Source: CAOJBM01 sp051872535 (GTDB taxonomy: Bacteria; Bacillota_I; Bacilli_A; RF39; UBA660). Taken from it: 20,353 bases of DNA. A program made the translations under genes and the position numbers. A model generated the notes under the pieces. It saw only the letters and a program-made list of their open reading frames with translations. It did not search any database and had not been told where the DNA came from. Every line of letters begins with the position of its first letter. Position 1 is the first letter of the stretch. The stretch lies in contig JBJEDY010000009.1 in the NCBI GenBank assembly GCA_051872535.1, positions 1-20,353 of the forward strand. Reading direction: 5' to 3'. Shown in pieces: positions 1 to 8,010 of this stretch.

Positions 1-440
1 TATGTAAGGCATTAATACTTAAAAAGGTATATAGATATGATATTGCAGGTAAAGGTGTATTAAAAACATTAAATAAGTATTATGCAACTGATTTAGGAAT
101 TGCTCAAATTAAAAATAATAATCCAGAATTTAAAAGTTATGTTGTTTTAGAAAATATTGTTTATAATGAATTAATAAATAGAAACTATGAAGTATATATT
201 GGTAAAACTAAAAATGGTGAAGTTGACTTTTTAGCAAAGAAAGACGGAAATATTAAATATATTCAAGTAACTTATGAAATGAAAGGTAATGATAGTACTA
301 TTGAAAGAGAATTTGGAGCATATAAATCAATAGAAGATAATTATCCAAAATATGTTATTTCTCTTGATAAAATAGATTTATCTCGTGATGGTATTATTCA
401 TCTAAATTTAATTGATTTTTTATTAAGTGAAGAATTTTAA
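1..440 (+). CDS. AAA-family ATPase, C-terminal DUF4143 portion (5' end outside window)
   Basis: An open frame runs from base 3 to a TAA at 438-440 with no start, so only the last 145 or so residues are in the window. The visible part matches the C-terminal DUF4143 region of a large family of solitary AAA ATPases. Its landmarks are YRYDIAGKGVLKTLNKYYATD near the beginning, ENIVYNELINR, GEVDFLAKK with the D of a restriction-like fold, IQVTYEM, TIEREFGAYKSIEDNYPK and YVISLD, ending a few residues after DFLL as family members normally do. The ATPase domain with its Walker motifs would lie upstream. The cellular role of this family is not established. The 3' end looks intact. Confidence is high for the family and low for function. 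Confidence 0.85.
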   Translation, partial: CKALILKKVYRYDIAGKGVLKTLNKYYATDLGIAQIKNNNPEFKSYVVLENIVYNELINRNYEVYIGKTKNGEVDFLAKKDGNIKYIQVTYEMKGNDSTIEREFGAYKSIEDNYPKYVISLDKIDLSRDGIIHLNLIDFLLSEEF

Positions 441-542
441 AAAAAATCTAATGTCATTAAGAAATATTTAATAATAAAATATGCAGAGAATTTTACAAGC
501 TTTGTAGTAATTATTGTAGAATGGAAGTAGTAGGTGAAGTAA

Positions 543-1120
543 ATGGATAATAAATTTAATAATATGATTAATGATTTTTTAGCAAAACACAAGCTATTAA
601 ATATGCAAAAGAAGCATATGAAATATGTCCTGATTGTTTTGATGCAATATTATTTCAAGTACATTTAGAGGATAATCCATTAAAAAGATGGAAACTATTA
701 GATAAAAGATTAGAATTTGAAAAAGATAGGCTAGGAGAAAAAGGATATTTTGAAAAAGATAATATAGGACATTTTTATGGAATATTTGAAACAAGACCAT
801 ATATTAGAGGCTTATATGCTAAAGCAGATTATTTGATACTAGATGGTAAAATAAAACAAGCACGTGATATATGTAAAGAAATTCTTAGATTAAATAAAAA
901 TGACAATACGGGTTCTAGATATTTACTTATGGCTATATATGCTTATTTTGAAGAAGAAAATGATATGCTTAAACTATATAAAAAATATCCAGAAGAAGAA
1001 TTAGAAATGTTATTTCCATTATTTATACTTTACTATAAGCTAGGAAATGATAATAAAGCTAATGAATATTTAGATAGAATAAATAAAGCTTTAGATAGTA
1101 CTGCGTATGGATTAAAATAG
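543..1120 (+). pseudogene. Frameshifted TPR-type (ST7-like) protein remnant
   Basis: A start codon at 543 with a good AGGTGA site at 532-537 opens a frame (MDNKFNNMINDFLAKH) that turns into nonsense and stops after about 40 codons. From about base 590 the next frame continues a coherent sequence to the TAG at 1118-1120. It begins AIKYAKEAYEI and includes ETRPYIRGLYAKADYL and ILRLNKNDNTGSRYLLMAIYAY, both typical of bacterial tetratricopeptide proteins of the ST7/SEC-C-associated kind. Intact relatives, as I recall them, are about twice as long and have some 15-25 more residues between the two halves, so a small deletion with loss of frame near 590 is likely. The C-terminus may also be shortened, since it ends soon after INKAL. 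A TTG at 833 could start a 95-residue fragment, but it has no ribosome binding site. A sequencing error alone would not explain the missing segment. Confidence 0.7.
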
Positions 1121-1165
1121 GGTTTATAAATTATTGGTTTAAACTAGTCTTAAAATAGATTAAGT

Positions 1166-1193
1166 CCTTATATCTTTGATATAAGGCTTTTTT
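1166..1193 (+). terminator. Rho-independent terminator after the TPR remnant
   Basis: A perfect 9-bp stem, CCTTATATC (1166-1174) with GATATAAGG (1178-1186), closes a TTT loop and is followed by C and six T residues. It isolates the decayed left end from the DUF5131 gene. Confidence 0.85.
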
Positions 1194-1255
1194 ATGTAAT
1201 AATAATAATACTTTTTGTTTAGAAATATTAGATGGAATAAAAGAGAAGATAAGGG

Positions 1256-1261
1256 TATAAT
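1256..1261 (+). promoter_or_regulatory. -10 element for the DUF5131 gene
   Basis: A consensus TATAAT lies 24 bases before the chosen ATG at 1286, directly downstream of the terminator at 1166-1193. I see no convincing -35 at 16-19 bp. The position implies a leader of about 18 nt carrying only the GAGGT ribosome binding site. Confidence 0.5.
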
Positions 1262-1285
1262 GAAAGAAAAGGAATGAGGTTTAGT

Positions 1286-2008
1286 ATGGCAATGTGGAAT
1301 CCTTGGCGAGGTTGTAAAAGATGTAGTGATGATTGTTTATATTGTTATATTCATAAAGGAGATTTAAAAAGGAATATAGAAACAAGTAAAATCGTCAAGA
1401 CAAAAGATTTTAATAAACCAATCGAAAAATTAAAAAATGGTAGTTACAAAATGAAATCAGGATTAGTATATATGTGTTTTTCTACTGATTTTTTAATTGA
1501 AGAAGCAGATGAATGGCGTAACGAATGTTGGAAAATGATGAAAGAAAGACAGGATTGCACATTTTTATTTTTAACCAAGAGAATTGATCGATTTATGGAT
1601 TGTATTCCAAAAGATTGGTATAATGGATATGATAATGTAGTTGTTTGTTGTACGATTGAAAATCAAAAAAATGCTGACTACAAATTATCAATTTTTCAAG
1701 ATTTACCAATTAAGCATAAGTGTATAACAGCTCAACCTTTACTTGAGAAAGTGGATATTGAAAAATATCTTGATAATATCGAATTAGTTGTTGTTGGTGG
1801 AGAATCAGATATCAATGCTCGACCATTAAATTATGATTGGGTTTTAGATATTAGAAAACAATGTATTAGAAAAAACGTTAATTTTGAATTTAGACAATGT
1901 GGTACTTATACAATAAAAGATGGAAAAAAATATAAAATTCAAACAAAGGATTTAACAAAGCAGGCAAAACTTGCTAATATAAATTTTAAATGTATTAACA
2001 AATTATAG
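1286..2008 (+). CDS. DUF5131 / phage Gp37-Gp68-like cysteine protein
   Basis: This 240-residue protein belongs to the DUF5131 family (phage Gp37/Gp68-like). The N-terminus MAMWNPWRGCKRCSDDCLYC has the family pattern WNPW.GC followed by C-x6-C-x2-C (Cys10, 17, 20, plus an extra Cys13). Such a motif suggests binding of a metal or an iron-sulfur cluster, possibly in a radical-SAM-like way, but no activity is established. VVVGGESDINARPLNYDWV and FEFRQCG in the second half are also family hallmarks. The ATG at 1286 is preferred over an in-frame ATG at 1274: GAGGT at 1276-1280 is correctly spaced for 1286, while 1274 would have its site almost touching the codon. The gene follows a terminator and a TATAAT. 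No partner such as TcmP is visible next to it, and no terminator separates it from the ABC pair downstream. Confidence 0.8.
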   Translation: MAMWNPWRGCKRCSDDCLYCYIHKGDLKRNIETSKIVKTKDFNKPIEKLKNGSYKMKSGLVYMCFSTDFLIEEADEWRNECWKMMKERQDCTFLFLTKRIDRFMDCIPKDWYNGYDNVVVCCTIENQKNADYKLSIFQDLPIKHKCITAQPLLEKVDIEKYLDNIELVVVGGESDINARPLNYDWVLDIRKQCIRKNVNFEFRQCGTYTIKDGKKYKIQTKDLTKQAKLANINFKCINKL

Positions 2009-2073
2009 TTTTGTAAATACTTAGCATAAGATTTGTAAATAAATATTTATTTAATGTATAGGAGATGGTAAAA

Positions 2074-2784
2074 ATGATAGAAATTAAAAATGTTAGTAAA
2101 ACTTATAATGGAGAAAAGAAAGCTATTAATCAAATTAGTTTTGATATTAAAGATGGTGAGATATTTGCCTTTATTGGACATAATGGGGCAGGAAAAACGA
2201 CAATGATTAAATCATTAGTAGGAATTCTAGATTTTGAAGAAGGGGATATCTTAATTAATCATAAATCTATCAAAAAAGACCCGATAGGATGTAAATTAGA
2301 AATGGCTTATGTACCTGATAATCCAGATCTTTATGAAAATATGACAGCAATTGATTTTATCAATTTTGTATGTGATATGTATGATACACCTGTTGAAGTT
2401 AGAAAAGAAAATATTGAAAAATATGCCAAAATGTTTGAAATGGAAGATAAACTAAAGGATGATATTTCTTCTTTTTCACACGGAATGAAACAAAAAGTAG
2501 CACTAATGGCTGCACTTTCACATAATCCTAAAGTTTTAATTATGGATGAACCTTTTGTTGGCCTTGATCCTAAAGCAGTATTTGATATTAAAAATGTGAT
2601 GAAGGAAATGACGAAGGAAGGAAAAACAATTTTCTTTTCAACTCATATTTTAGATGTGGCTGAAAAATTATGTGATAGAGTTGCGATTATTAGAAATGGA
2701 AATATCGTGAAAATAGGAAATATGAAAGATATTAAGGGTGATTCTTCGCTTGAAAAAGTATTCCTTGAATTAGGTGAAAAATAA
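2074..2784 (+). CDS. ABC transporter ATP-binding protein
   Basis: This is a 236-residue nucleotide-binding subunit of an ABC-2 type exporter. Walker A is GHNGAGKTT at residues 35-43, the signature is a degenerate FSHGMKQK, Walker B is VLIMDEP, and the switch histidine is in STHI. DEPFVGLDPKAV is the D-loop region. It is expected to hydrolyse ATP at the inner face of the membrane and to drive the permease encoded by the next gene, which starts on the last base of this gene's stop codon. The ATG at 2074 is chosen because AGGAG (2060-2064) lies 9 bases before it; the ATG at 2065 directly abuts that site. The substrate cannot be told from the sequence. A peptide, lipid or drug exporter role is possible. 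Confidence 0.95.
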   Translation: MIEIKNVSKTYNGEKKAINQISFDIKDGEIFAFIGHNGAGKTTMIKSLVGILDFEEGDILINHKSIKKDPIGCKLEMAYVPDNPDLYENMTAIDFINFVCDMYDTPVEVRKENIEKYAKMFEMEDKLKDDISSFSHGMKQKVALMAALSHNPKVLIMDEPFVGLDPKAVFDIKNVMKEMTKEGKTIFFSTHILDVAEKLCDRVAIIRNGNIVKIGNMKDIKGDSSLEKVFLELGEK

Positions 2785-4388
2785 TGAAAACTCTATCTTT
2801 ATTAAAAGCAGCTCTTAGTCAAGATATGAATATGTTTAAATATACCGCTAAGAGAAATTCTAGTAAAATTAAAAAGACATTATTTCCTATTTTCTTATTT
2901 ACTATTGTAGGAATTTCGATTGGAACTTATGCTTATATGATTGGCGAACAACTAGCACCAGTTCATTTGACTTATATCATGCTAAGTATGTTTATTATGA
3001 TAGTAACAATTATGACTTTTATAGAAGGAATTTATAAATCACAAGGAATTTTATTTGAAGCTAAAGATAACGATTTATTATTTTCTCTTCCTCTTAAAAA
3101 ATCGCAAATATTATTTGTAAGAATATTTAAATTATTATTGTTTCAATATATTTATAATTTAATGTTTTTATTACCCGCTTTTGTTGTGTTTATTTATTTT
3201 GAAAAACCTGGATTTAGTTTTTATTTAATATCATTATTAATGACTATTCTAATTCCTATTATTCCAACTGTTATATCAAGTATTTTAGGTTATATTATCA
3301 AATCATCTGCTTCGAAGTTTAAGTCCAAAAAGATTATGCAGACACTAATTTCAAGTATTGTATTTTTAGGAATCTTTTATTTCAGTATGAATTTAGAAAG
3401 TTATATCCAAGATATTGCTTCAAAAGCTAATAGTATTAACGATATGTTAACAAGTATTTATTATCCACTTGGATTATATATTAATTTAATAACAAATTTT
3501 CATTTTTTAGAATTAGTAAAATTATTATTAGTAAATATTATACCATTCATCTTATTTATTCTAATAGGATCTAAATTTTATTTTTCAATTATTTCAAATT
3601 ATAAAGAAACAGGTACGCATAAAAAATTAAATCATAAAAATAATACCATTATTCAAAGAAAACCAATCATTTCCTTAGCAAGAAAAGAATTAAAAAGATA
3701 TTTCTCATCTCCTGTTTATATGTTTAATACATCCTTTGGATTATTATTAAGTATTATTGTTACTATATATTTATGTATAAGAGGACAAGGAATATTTGAT
3801 AAGCTTTTAGCAAACTATGGAGTTACATCTAATATAACCTTACCATTATTATTTTATTATTTCATTCTATTTGTTGGATTTATGACTTCTATTTCATCAT
3901 CTAGTATTTCTTTAGAGGGAAGAACTATGAATATAACTAAGAGTTTACCAATTAATGAAAAAACAATATTAAATTCCAAAATACTTACTTGTTTTATGAT
4001 TGAATTACCATTTATTCTATTTAGTGATATTTTATTTTTTATTAAATTTAGACCAAGTATATTTTATATTCTATTAATAATGATAATAAGTTTTTTTACT
4101 ATTTTTCTAAGTGCTATTATTGGTTTAATTATTAATTTGAAATATCCCAAAATGAATGCTATTAATGATACAGAAATAGTAAAACAAAGTATGAGTTCGA
4201 TGATTTCAGTTTTTATTGGTATGGGAATTTTCTTTGCTAGTATTTTAGCTATTAATTTTTTAAATAGTTATATAATATTAGATTTATTATTAATTTTGCA
4301 TATAGCTATTATTATATTGATTTCTTTAATTTTATATATAATTTTAATGAAGTGGGGAACACAAGAATATAGAAAGATTACAATATAA
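2784..4388 (+). CDS. ABC-2 type exporter permease, large membrane subunit
   Basis: This 534-residue, strongly hydrophobic protein has roughly a dozen membrane segments. Two halves of six or so helices are separated by a basic cytoplasmic stretch around NYKETGTHKKLNHKNN and the following LARKELKRYFSSPVYMFN, which resembles the repeated start of an ABC-2 permease half. It fits the putative ABC exporter family (ABC_tran_2 type) in length and arrangement; this family call is from memory of its shape and not a clear motif. It shares base 2784 with the ATPase stop codon (TAATG overlap), so the two are translationally coupled and almost certainly form one transporter. No clear terminator follows before the MerR promoter. 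Confidence 0.85.
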   Translation: MKTLSLLKAALSQDMNMFKYTAKRNSSKIKKTLFPIFLFTIVGISIGTYAYMIGEQLAPVHLTYIMLSMFIMIVTIMTFIEGIYKSQGILFEAKDNDLLFSLPLKKSQILFVRIFKLLLFQYIYNLMFLLPAFVVFIYFEKPGFSFYLISLLMTILIPIIPTVISSILGYIIKSSASKFKSKKIMQTLISSIVFLGIFYFSMNLESYIQDIASKANSINDMLTSIYYPLGLYINLITNFHFLELVKLLLVNIIPFILFILIGSKFYFSIISNYKETGTHKKLNHKNNTIIQRKPIISLARKELKRYFSSPVYMFNTSFGLLLSIIVTIYLCIRGQGIFDKLLANYGVTSNITLPLLFYYFILFVGFMTSISSSSISLEGRTMNITKSLPINEKTILNSKILTCFMIELPFILFSDILFFIKFRPSIFYILLIMIISFFTIFLSAIIGLIINLKYPKMNAINDTEIVKQSMSSMISVFIGMGIFFASILAINFLNSYIILDLLLILHIAIIILISLILYIILMKWGTQEYRKITI

Positions 4389-4411
4389 TTAATTTATATA
4401 TCAATAATCTC

Positions 4412-4442
4412 TTGACTCTCCCCTTAGGGGATACTATATAAA
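4412..4442 (+). promoter_or_regulatory. MerR-type promoter with 19-bp spacer and central operator
   Basis: TTGACT at 4412-4417 and TATAAA at 4437-4442 are separated by 19 bp, the over-long spacing typical of promoters that MerR proteins activate by twisting DNA. The spacer holds an imperfect dyad centred on CCCCTTAGGGG (4420-4430), which stands out sharply in this AT-rich DNA. A near-consensus AGGAGG (4449-4454) and the MerR-family start codon (4463) follow, so autoregulation is the simplest reading. An alternative -10, TACTAT at 4432, would leave an implausible 14-bp spacer. Confidence 0.75.
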
Positions 4443-4462
4443 TATTACAGGAGGCGGATAAT

Positions 4463-5278
4463 ATGTTAAAAATAGGTGATTTTTCAAAGATGTCTAAGGT
4501 AACTATTAAGGCTTTAAGATATTATGAAAAGGAGGGATTAATTAAACCAGCATATATTGATGAATTAAATGGTTATAGATACTATGAAAGTCATCAATTA
4601 GTCGATATATCAAGAATAATATCATTAAAGCAAATAGGATTATCTATAGAAGAAATAAAAAAAATAATTAATAATGAAGAATCGTTAGAAAATATCTTAA
4701 AAATAAGAAAAAAAGAATTACAAAATACTATTATTGAATATAATTATCAGTTATCCAAAGTAAATTATTTATTGAAGGAGAAGAATATGAAAGAAGAAAT
4801 ATTTGAAAAGATAGTACCAGCTTATTATGTTTATTACAAGGAAGGAATATTAAAAGATTATAGTGAATCATCTGAATTTATTCAAAGTTCTGGAATGGAA
4901 TGTTTAAAACTAAATCCAAATATCAAATGTGTTGAACCGGATTATTGTTTTGTTAATTATTTAGATGGAGAATATAAAGATAAAAATATTAAAATAAGAT
5001 ATGCTCAAGCAGTTATTAAAGAAAATGAACCTTTTAAAGAAAGTGAATCAATTAAATTTATGGATATTCCAGAAACTAAATGTGTATGTATTTATCATAA
5101 AGGAGCTTATGATGAATTAGGTGTATCTTATGGAAAAATAATGAAATATATAGAAGATAATGATTTAGAAATTACAGATTATCCAAGAGAATGTTATATA
5201 GATGGTATTTGGAATAAGGAAGAAGTAAGTGATTGGTTAACAGAAATCCAAGTTCCAATAAAGAAAAAGGAAAAATAA
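4463..5278 (+). CDS. MerR-family regulator with GyrI-like effector domain
   Basis: Residues 1-70 form a MerR winged helix-turn-helix: MLKIGDFSKMSKVTIKALRY, then YYEKEGLIKP, GYRYYE and the QIGLSIEEIKKI helix. Residues about 76-112 form the charged dimerisation helix. Residues about 115-268 resemble the GyrI-like/BmrR-type small-molecule pocket (KIVPAYYVYYKEG early, IPETKCVCIYHKGAYDELG late, ending in IQVPIKK). The 271-residue length suits the BmrR/BltR class of multidrug-sensing activators. The inducer is unknown. The gene sits behind its own MerR-type promoter and just downstream of an ABC exporter pair, which may be a target if a matching operator exists elsewhere, but none is seen in front of the exporter. 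AGGAGG lies 8 bases before the ATG. Confidence 0.92.
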   Translation: MLKIGDFSKMSKVTIKALRYYEKEGLIKPAYIDELNGYRYYESHQLVDISRIISLKQIGLSIEEIKKIINNEESLENILKIRKKELQNTIIEYNYQLSKVNYLLKEKNMKEEIFEKIVPAYYVYYKEGILKDYSESSEFIQSSGMECLKLNPNIKCVEPDYCFVNYLDGEYKDKNIKIRYAQAVIKENEPFKESESIKFMDIPETKCVCIYHKGAYDELGVSYGKIMKYIEDNDLEITDYPRECYIDGIWNKEEVSDWLTEIQVPIKKKEK

Positions 5279-5280
5279 AA

Positions 5281-5325
5281 AAAAGGAGAAAATTTATATT
5301 GATTTTCTTCTTTTATTTGTTTTAT
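5281..5325 (+). terminator. Probable terminator after the MerR gene
   Basis: AAAAGGAGAAAAT (5281-5293) can pair over 13 bp, with one G-U, with ATTTTCTTCTTTT (5302-5314) across an 8-base loop. A broken T-rich tail follows. The stem is almost all A-T, so termination may be weak. Confidence 0.45.
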
Positions 5326-5402
5326 ATTACCACAAAATCGCTTTTTTTTCAATCCTTGTATTTAATGATAATATAGTGTATTAAGAATATGAGGTGAAGA
5401 AA

Positions 5403-6299
5403 ATGCAAGAAAAAAATATGACGGCAATGGTTAGTTGTTTTGCAAAAGCATATCATTATAAAAATAATAAATGCAAAATTTTTAGTGATCCTATTGCCGA
5501 AAAAATATTAAGTGAGGAAGAATATAATTCTATAGCAAATAATATGACAGAGGGAATTAAATTTTTTAATCCAAATTTTGAAGGAACAAAAGAACAGGCA
5601 TTAAGATGGATTGTCGATAATCAATTATCACCATCTGTTTTAGGAAGAAGTGCTTTTTGTGAAAAATTATTTCAAAACGATATTAAACTAGGATGTAAAC
5701 AGTTTCTTATGTATGCATCTGGGTATGATACTTGGATATATAAGTATAGTATTAAAAATTTAAAAGTATTTGAAATAGATAAAGATGAAATGATTGATGA
5801 TAAAACAAAAAGATTAAGTAATTGTAATATCGATTTATCTAATGTTTCTTTTATTAAAAGTGATTTTACTCATAAAGATTGGATTAAATCAATATTAAGT
5901 AGTAATTATAATGCAAATGAAAAATCATTTAATAGTTTATTGGGGATAAGTTACTATTTAAAAAAAGATGAATTTTTTAATATGATTAAATCTATTTCTA
6001 ATATTATTTCGGAAGGAAGTAGTGTAATATTTGATTATCCAACATATGTTGAAAGTAAAGAAACAATGATAAATGAAAAGTTAGCAAATGGTGCGAAAGA
6101 AAAAATGCAATCAAAATATTCTTATGAAGAAATTGAAAAGATTCTATCTGATAATAATTTATTAATATATGAACACTTAGATGATTGTCAAATGACAAAT
6201 AATTATTTTGAAATTTATAATTTTTTTAATCCCCATAATAAAATAATAGCACCAAAAGGAGTAGCTTATTGTTTAGCAATAAAAAAAGTTGATAAATAA
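5403..6299 (+). CDS. Class I SAM-dependent methyltransferase, LCM family
   Basis: This 298-residue protein matches the leucine-carboxyl-methyltransferase-like family common in clostridia. The SAM-binding loop is ASGYDTWIYKY (residues 105-115, equivalent to the family GAGxDTR motif). The acidic end of strand 2 is KVFEIDKDE, and SLLGISYYLKKDEFF corresponds to the conserved EGVTxYL region. The N-terminal TAMVSCFAKAYHYK and FSDPIAEKIL are also typical. Members methylate carboxyl or hydroxyl groups of small molecules or proteins; the substrate is unknown here. The ATG at 5403 is chosen because GAGGTG (5391-5396) sits six bases upstream; a GTG within that site (5394) is rejected. The stop codon lies in a terminator shared with the convergent uppP gene. 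Confidence 0.85.
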   Translation: MQEKNMTAMVSCFAKAYHYKNNKCKIFSDPIAEKILSEEEYNSIANNMTEGIKFFNPNFEGTKEQALRWIVDNQLSPSVLGRSAFCEKLFQNDIKLGCKQFLMYASGYDTWIYKYSIKNLKVFEIDKDEMIDDKTKRLSNCNIDLSNVSFIKSDFTHKDWIKSILSSNYNANEKSFNSLLGISYYLKKDEFFNMIKSISNIISEGSSVIFDYPTYVESKETMINEKLANGAKEKMQSKYSYEEIEKILSDNNLLIYEHLDDCQMTNNYFEIYNFFNPHNKIIAPKGVAYCLAIKKVDK

Positions 6300-6309
6300 T
6301 CAACTTTTT
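6283..6309. terminator. Bidirectional terminator shared by the methyltransferase and uppP genes
   Basis: AAAAAGTTGAT (6283-6293) pairs perfectly over 11 bp with ATCAACTTTTT (6299-6309) around a 5-base loop. The A-run and T-run flanks make it work in both directions. The hairpin covers the stop codon of the plus-strand gene (6297-6299) and reaches the minus-strand stop codon (6308-6310). Confidence 0.85.
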
Positions 6310-7120
6310 ATCTAAACCATATTAATGTAAATAGTGCCGCAAGAATACAATAAATTGAAAAGTACCATAACTTACCATTTTTTACAATGCTTGATAACCA
6401 TTTATATGAGTAATAAGTAACAATTGCTGCAGCAATCATTCCTAGAGAATATGGAACAATGATAGTATTAAGATTACCTGCTTCTATAATATCTTTAACC
6501 CCTAATAACATTGAAGCACAACTTACAGGGAAGTATAACATAAATGTATATTTTAAAGATGATTCTTTATTTAATTTACAAAGAAGACATCCAACTAAAA
6601 CAGTTCCACTACGTGAGATACCAGGAAGTAGTGCGATAATTTGCATAAGACCTATTATGATAGCATCTTTATAAGTTATGTCATTATCTTTTTTAGTACC
6701 ATTACTATTACGAACAATAAATAACATTAAAGCTGTAAATAATAATGATATAGCGACTTCTTTAATAGATATCCATGATTCAATAGTATCTTTAAATAAA
6801 AAACCAATAATACCAACAGGAATAGATCCAATTATTATTAACATACAATATTTAAATTCATTTACATATTTCTTTTTCTGATCTTCTTTAGATAATAAGT
6901 ATTTAATAAAAGAAGTAAGTAAGTTTTTGATGTCTTTCCAAAAAATTAAGAATATTGCTAAAAAAGAACCAAAATTTACAAATATTTCAAAATTAGTATC
7001 ATTAAACATGTTAGTATTAAACAATTCTTTAAATAAAAAGACATGTCCACTTGATGAAATAGGTAGTGGTTCAGTTAATCCTTGAATAATTCCTAAAATA
7101 ATATATTTTATAATTTTCAT
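6308..7120 (-). CDS. uppP: Undecaprenyl-diphosphatase (UppP/BacA)
   Basis: This 270-residue polytopic membrane enzyme removes a phosphate from undecaprenyl diphosphate, recycling the lipid carrier of cell wall synthesis; loss or excess changes bacitracin sensitivity. The family (E/Q)xxxE motif is Q13-GLT-E17, followed by LPISSSGHVFL with His26. The second active-site motif PGISRSGT is at residues 166-173 with Arg170. About eight hydrophobic segments are present and the length is normal. Position 18 is Pro where many homologues have Phe (TEFLPISSSGH), a minor variant. AGGTGA lies just before the ATG, and a TTTATA-N17-TATAAT promoter is seen upstream. The gene is transcribed away from the small membrane protein at 7176. 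Confidence 0.96.
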   Translation of the reverse strand: MKIIKYIILGIIQGLTEPLPISSSGHVFLFKELFNTNMFNDTNFEIFVNFGSFLAIFLIFWKDIKNLLTSFIKYLLSKEDQKKKYVNEFKYCMLIIIGSIPVGIIGFLFKDTIESWISIKEVAISLLFTALMLFIVRNSNGTKKDNDITYKDAIIIGLMQIIALLPGISRSGTVLVGCLLCKLNKESSLKYTFMLYFPVSCASMLLGVKDIIEAGNLNTIIVPYSLGMIAAAIVTYYSYKWLSSIVKNGKLWYFSIYCILAALFTLIWFR

Positions 7121-7135
7121 CTTATCACCTATTTA

Positions 7136-7164
7136 ATTATATACTATTTTTTAGTTTATATAAA
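7136..7164 (-). promoter_or_regulatory. uppP promoter
   Basis: On the minus strand TTTATA (7159-7164) and TATAAT (7136-7141) are 17 bp apart. The -10 ends 15 bases before the uppP ATG, leaving a very short leader that holds the AGGTGA site. Confidence 0.65.
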
Positions 7165-7175
7165 TAAAATAATGT

Positions 7176-7409
7176 ATGAAGAGAATTATATTTTTAATAT
7201 TAGGAATTATTTTATCGAGTATAGGATTAATGTTTATTGTCCTTTATCTTAATTTACTTACAATAGGGTATAATTTTAAAGATTATGTTAAGTTTATTAT
7301 TAGTAAGATGGAATGTATTTTATTTTTAATTGGTATTATTATAATTATTGTTTCACTAGAGGGGAGAAAAATAATTGAAAACATTAACAGACATCGTCGT
7401 AAATTTTGA
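7176..7409 (+). CDS. Small two-helix membrane protein, unknown function
   Basis: This 77-residue protein has two hydrophobic helices (about residues 3-27 and 45-61) joined by a short loop, GYNFKDYVKFIISKMECI. A basic tail, RKIIENINRHRRKF, follows. The helix hairpin with a positively charged C-terminus suggests a membrane protein with both ends in the cytoplasm. I do not recognise a named family. No strong ribosome binding site precedes the ATG at 7176, so the start is less sure. Its last 35 bases overlap the next gene in another frame, and that gene's ribosome binding site (7361-7366) lies inside this one, which points to coupled translation. The orientation is divergent from uppP. Confidence 0.6.
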   Translation: MKRIIFLILGIILSSIGLMFIVLYLNLLTIGYNFKDYVKFIISKMECILFLIGIIIIIVSLEGRKIIENINRHRRKF

Positions 7410-8010
7410 TGATATTATGTATTATTTTTATGAATGGGAAGATAATGATAAAGTTGAATATGTTAAGGAAATTCCTTTAATAAAAGTTAGTAAGAAAGTA
7501 TTTAAAACAATATTGCTTAATCACATTTCCTTAAATACTGATTTTATGGATAAGATTAAGAGTAAAACTTTAATAAGTGAGTCATATATAAATGCTTTAG
7601 TTATTACTGATTCAGTTCATGCTTTTGTTTTAGAATTTGATAATAATGGTTCTGATATTGCTATAAGTACTTTAGGAGTAAGTGATGAGTTAGATGTTTG
7701 TGAAAAAGCTTTTAAAATGAAAAATGAAAATATAATTTTTCAAACTTTAGGGGAAAGAGAATTTAATAGTGTAGGCAGAAAGGATAAATACATAAGTAAT
7801 TTTATAAGATTAGAATTAGAGGAATTAAATCATTCCAAAGATAAAAGTAAAATATCTTATTTTTATAAGGAATTATTTCATAAAGAGTGTAATGATTTTG
7901 ATACAGCTATTAAAGAAATGCAAAATAGTATTACAACAATAAGAAAAGAACACTATTATTTATATGAATTAATGCTTTTATCTCATAAAAAAAGTGGTCT
8001 ATCTAATTAG
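7375..8010 (+). CDS. DUF3603-like protein, unknown function
   Basis: This 211-residue soluble protein has no signal peptide or membrane segment. MYYFYEWEDNDKVEYVKEIPLIKV near residues 15-38 resembles the start of DUF3603 proteins of Bacilli, which have an FHEW...D.IE...PLLKV pattern. ALVITDSVHAFVLEFD and ISTLGVSDE fit the central family region that reads as a beta-strand stretch. The C-terminal part, about 155-211, is helical and ends in YLYELMLLSHKK. The TTG start at 7375 is supported by GGGGAG (7361-7366) eight bases upstream. The gene overlaps the preceding small membrane protein gene by 35 bases and the convergent trpS by 12 bases. The function of the family is not known; the assignment rests on remembered motifs. 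Confidence 0.7.
   Translation: MKTLTDIVVNFDDIMYYFYEWEDNDKVEYVKEIPLIKVSKKVFKTILLNHISLNTDFMDKIKSKTLISESYINALVITDSVHAFVLEFDNNGSDIAISTLGVSDELDVCEKAFKMKNENIIFQTLGEREFNSVGRKDKYISNFIRLELEELNHSKDKSKISYFYKELFHKECNDFDTAIKEMQNSITTIRKEHYYLYELMLLSHKKSGLSN

Noticed and set aside
597..800. Minus-strand open frame across the TPR remnant
   Set aside because: It is a complement of an AT-rich coding region, has no family-like sequence and no ribosome binding site; the plus-strand frame matches a known family.
6459..6881. Two plus-strand open frames inside uppP
   Set aside because: uppP on the minus strand is intact with both catalytic motifs; these are antisense shadows.
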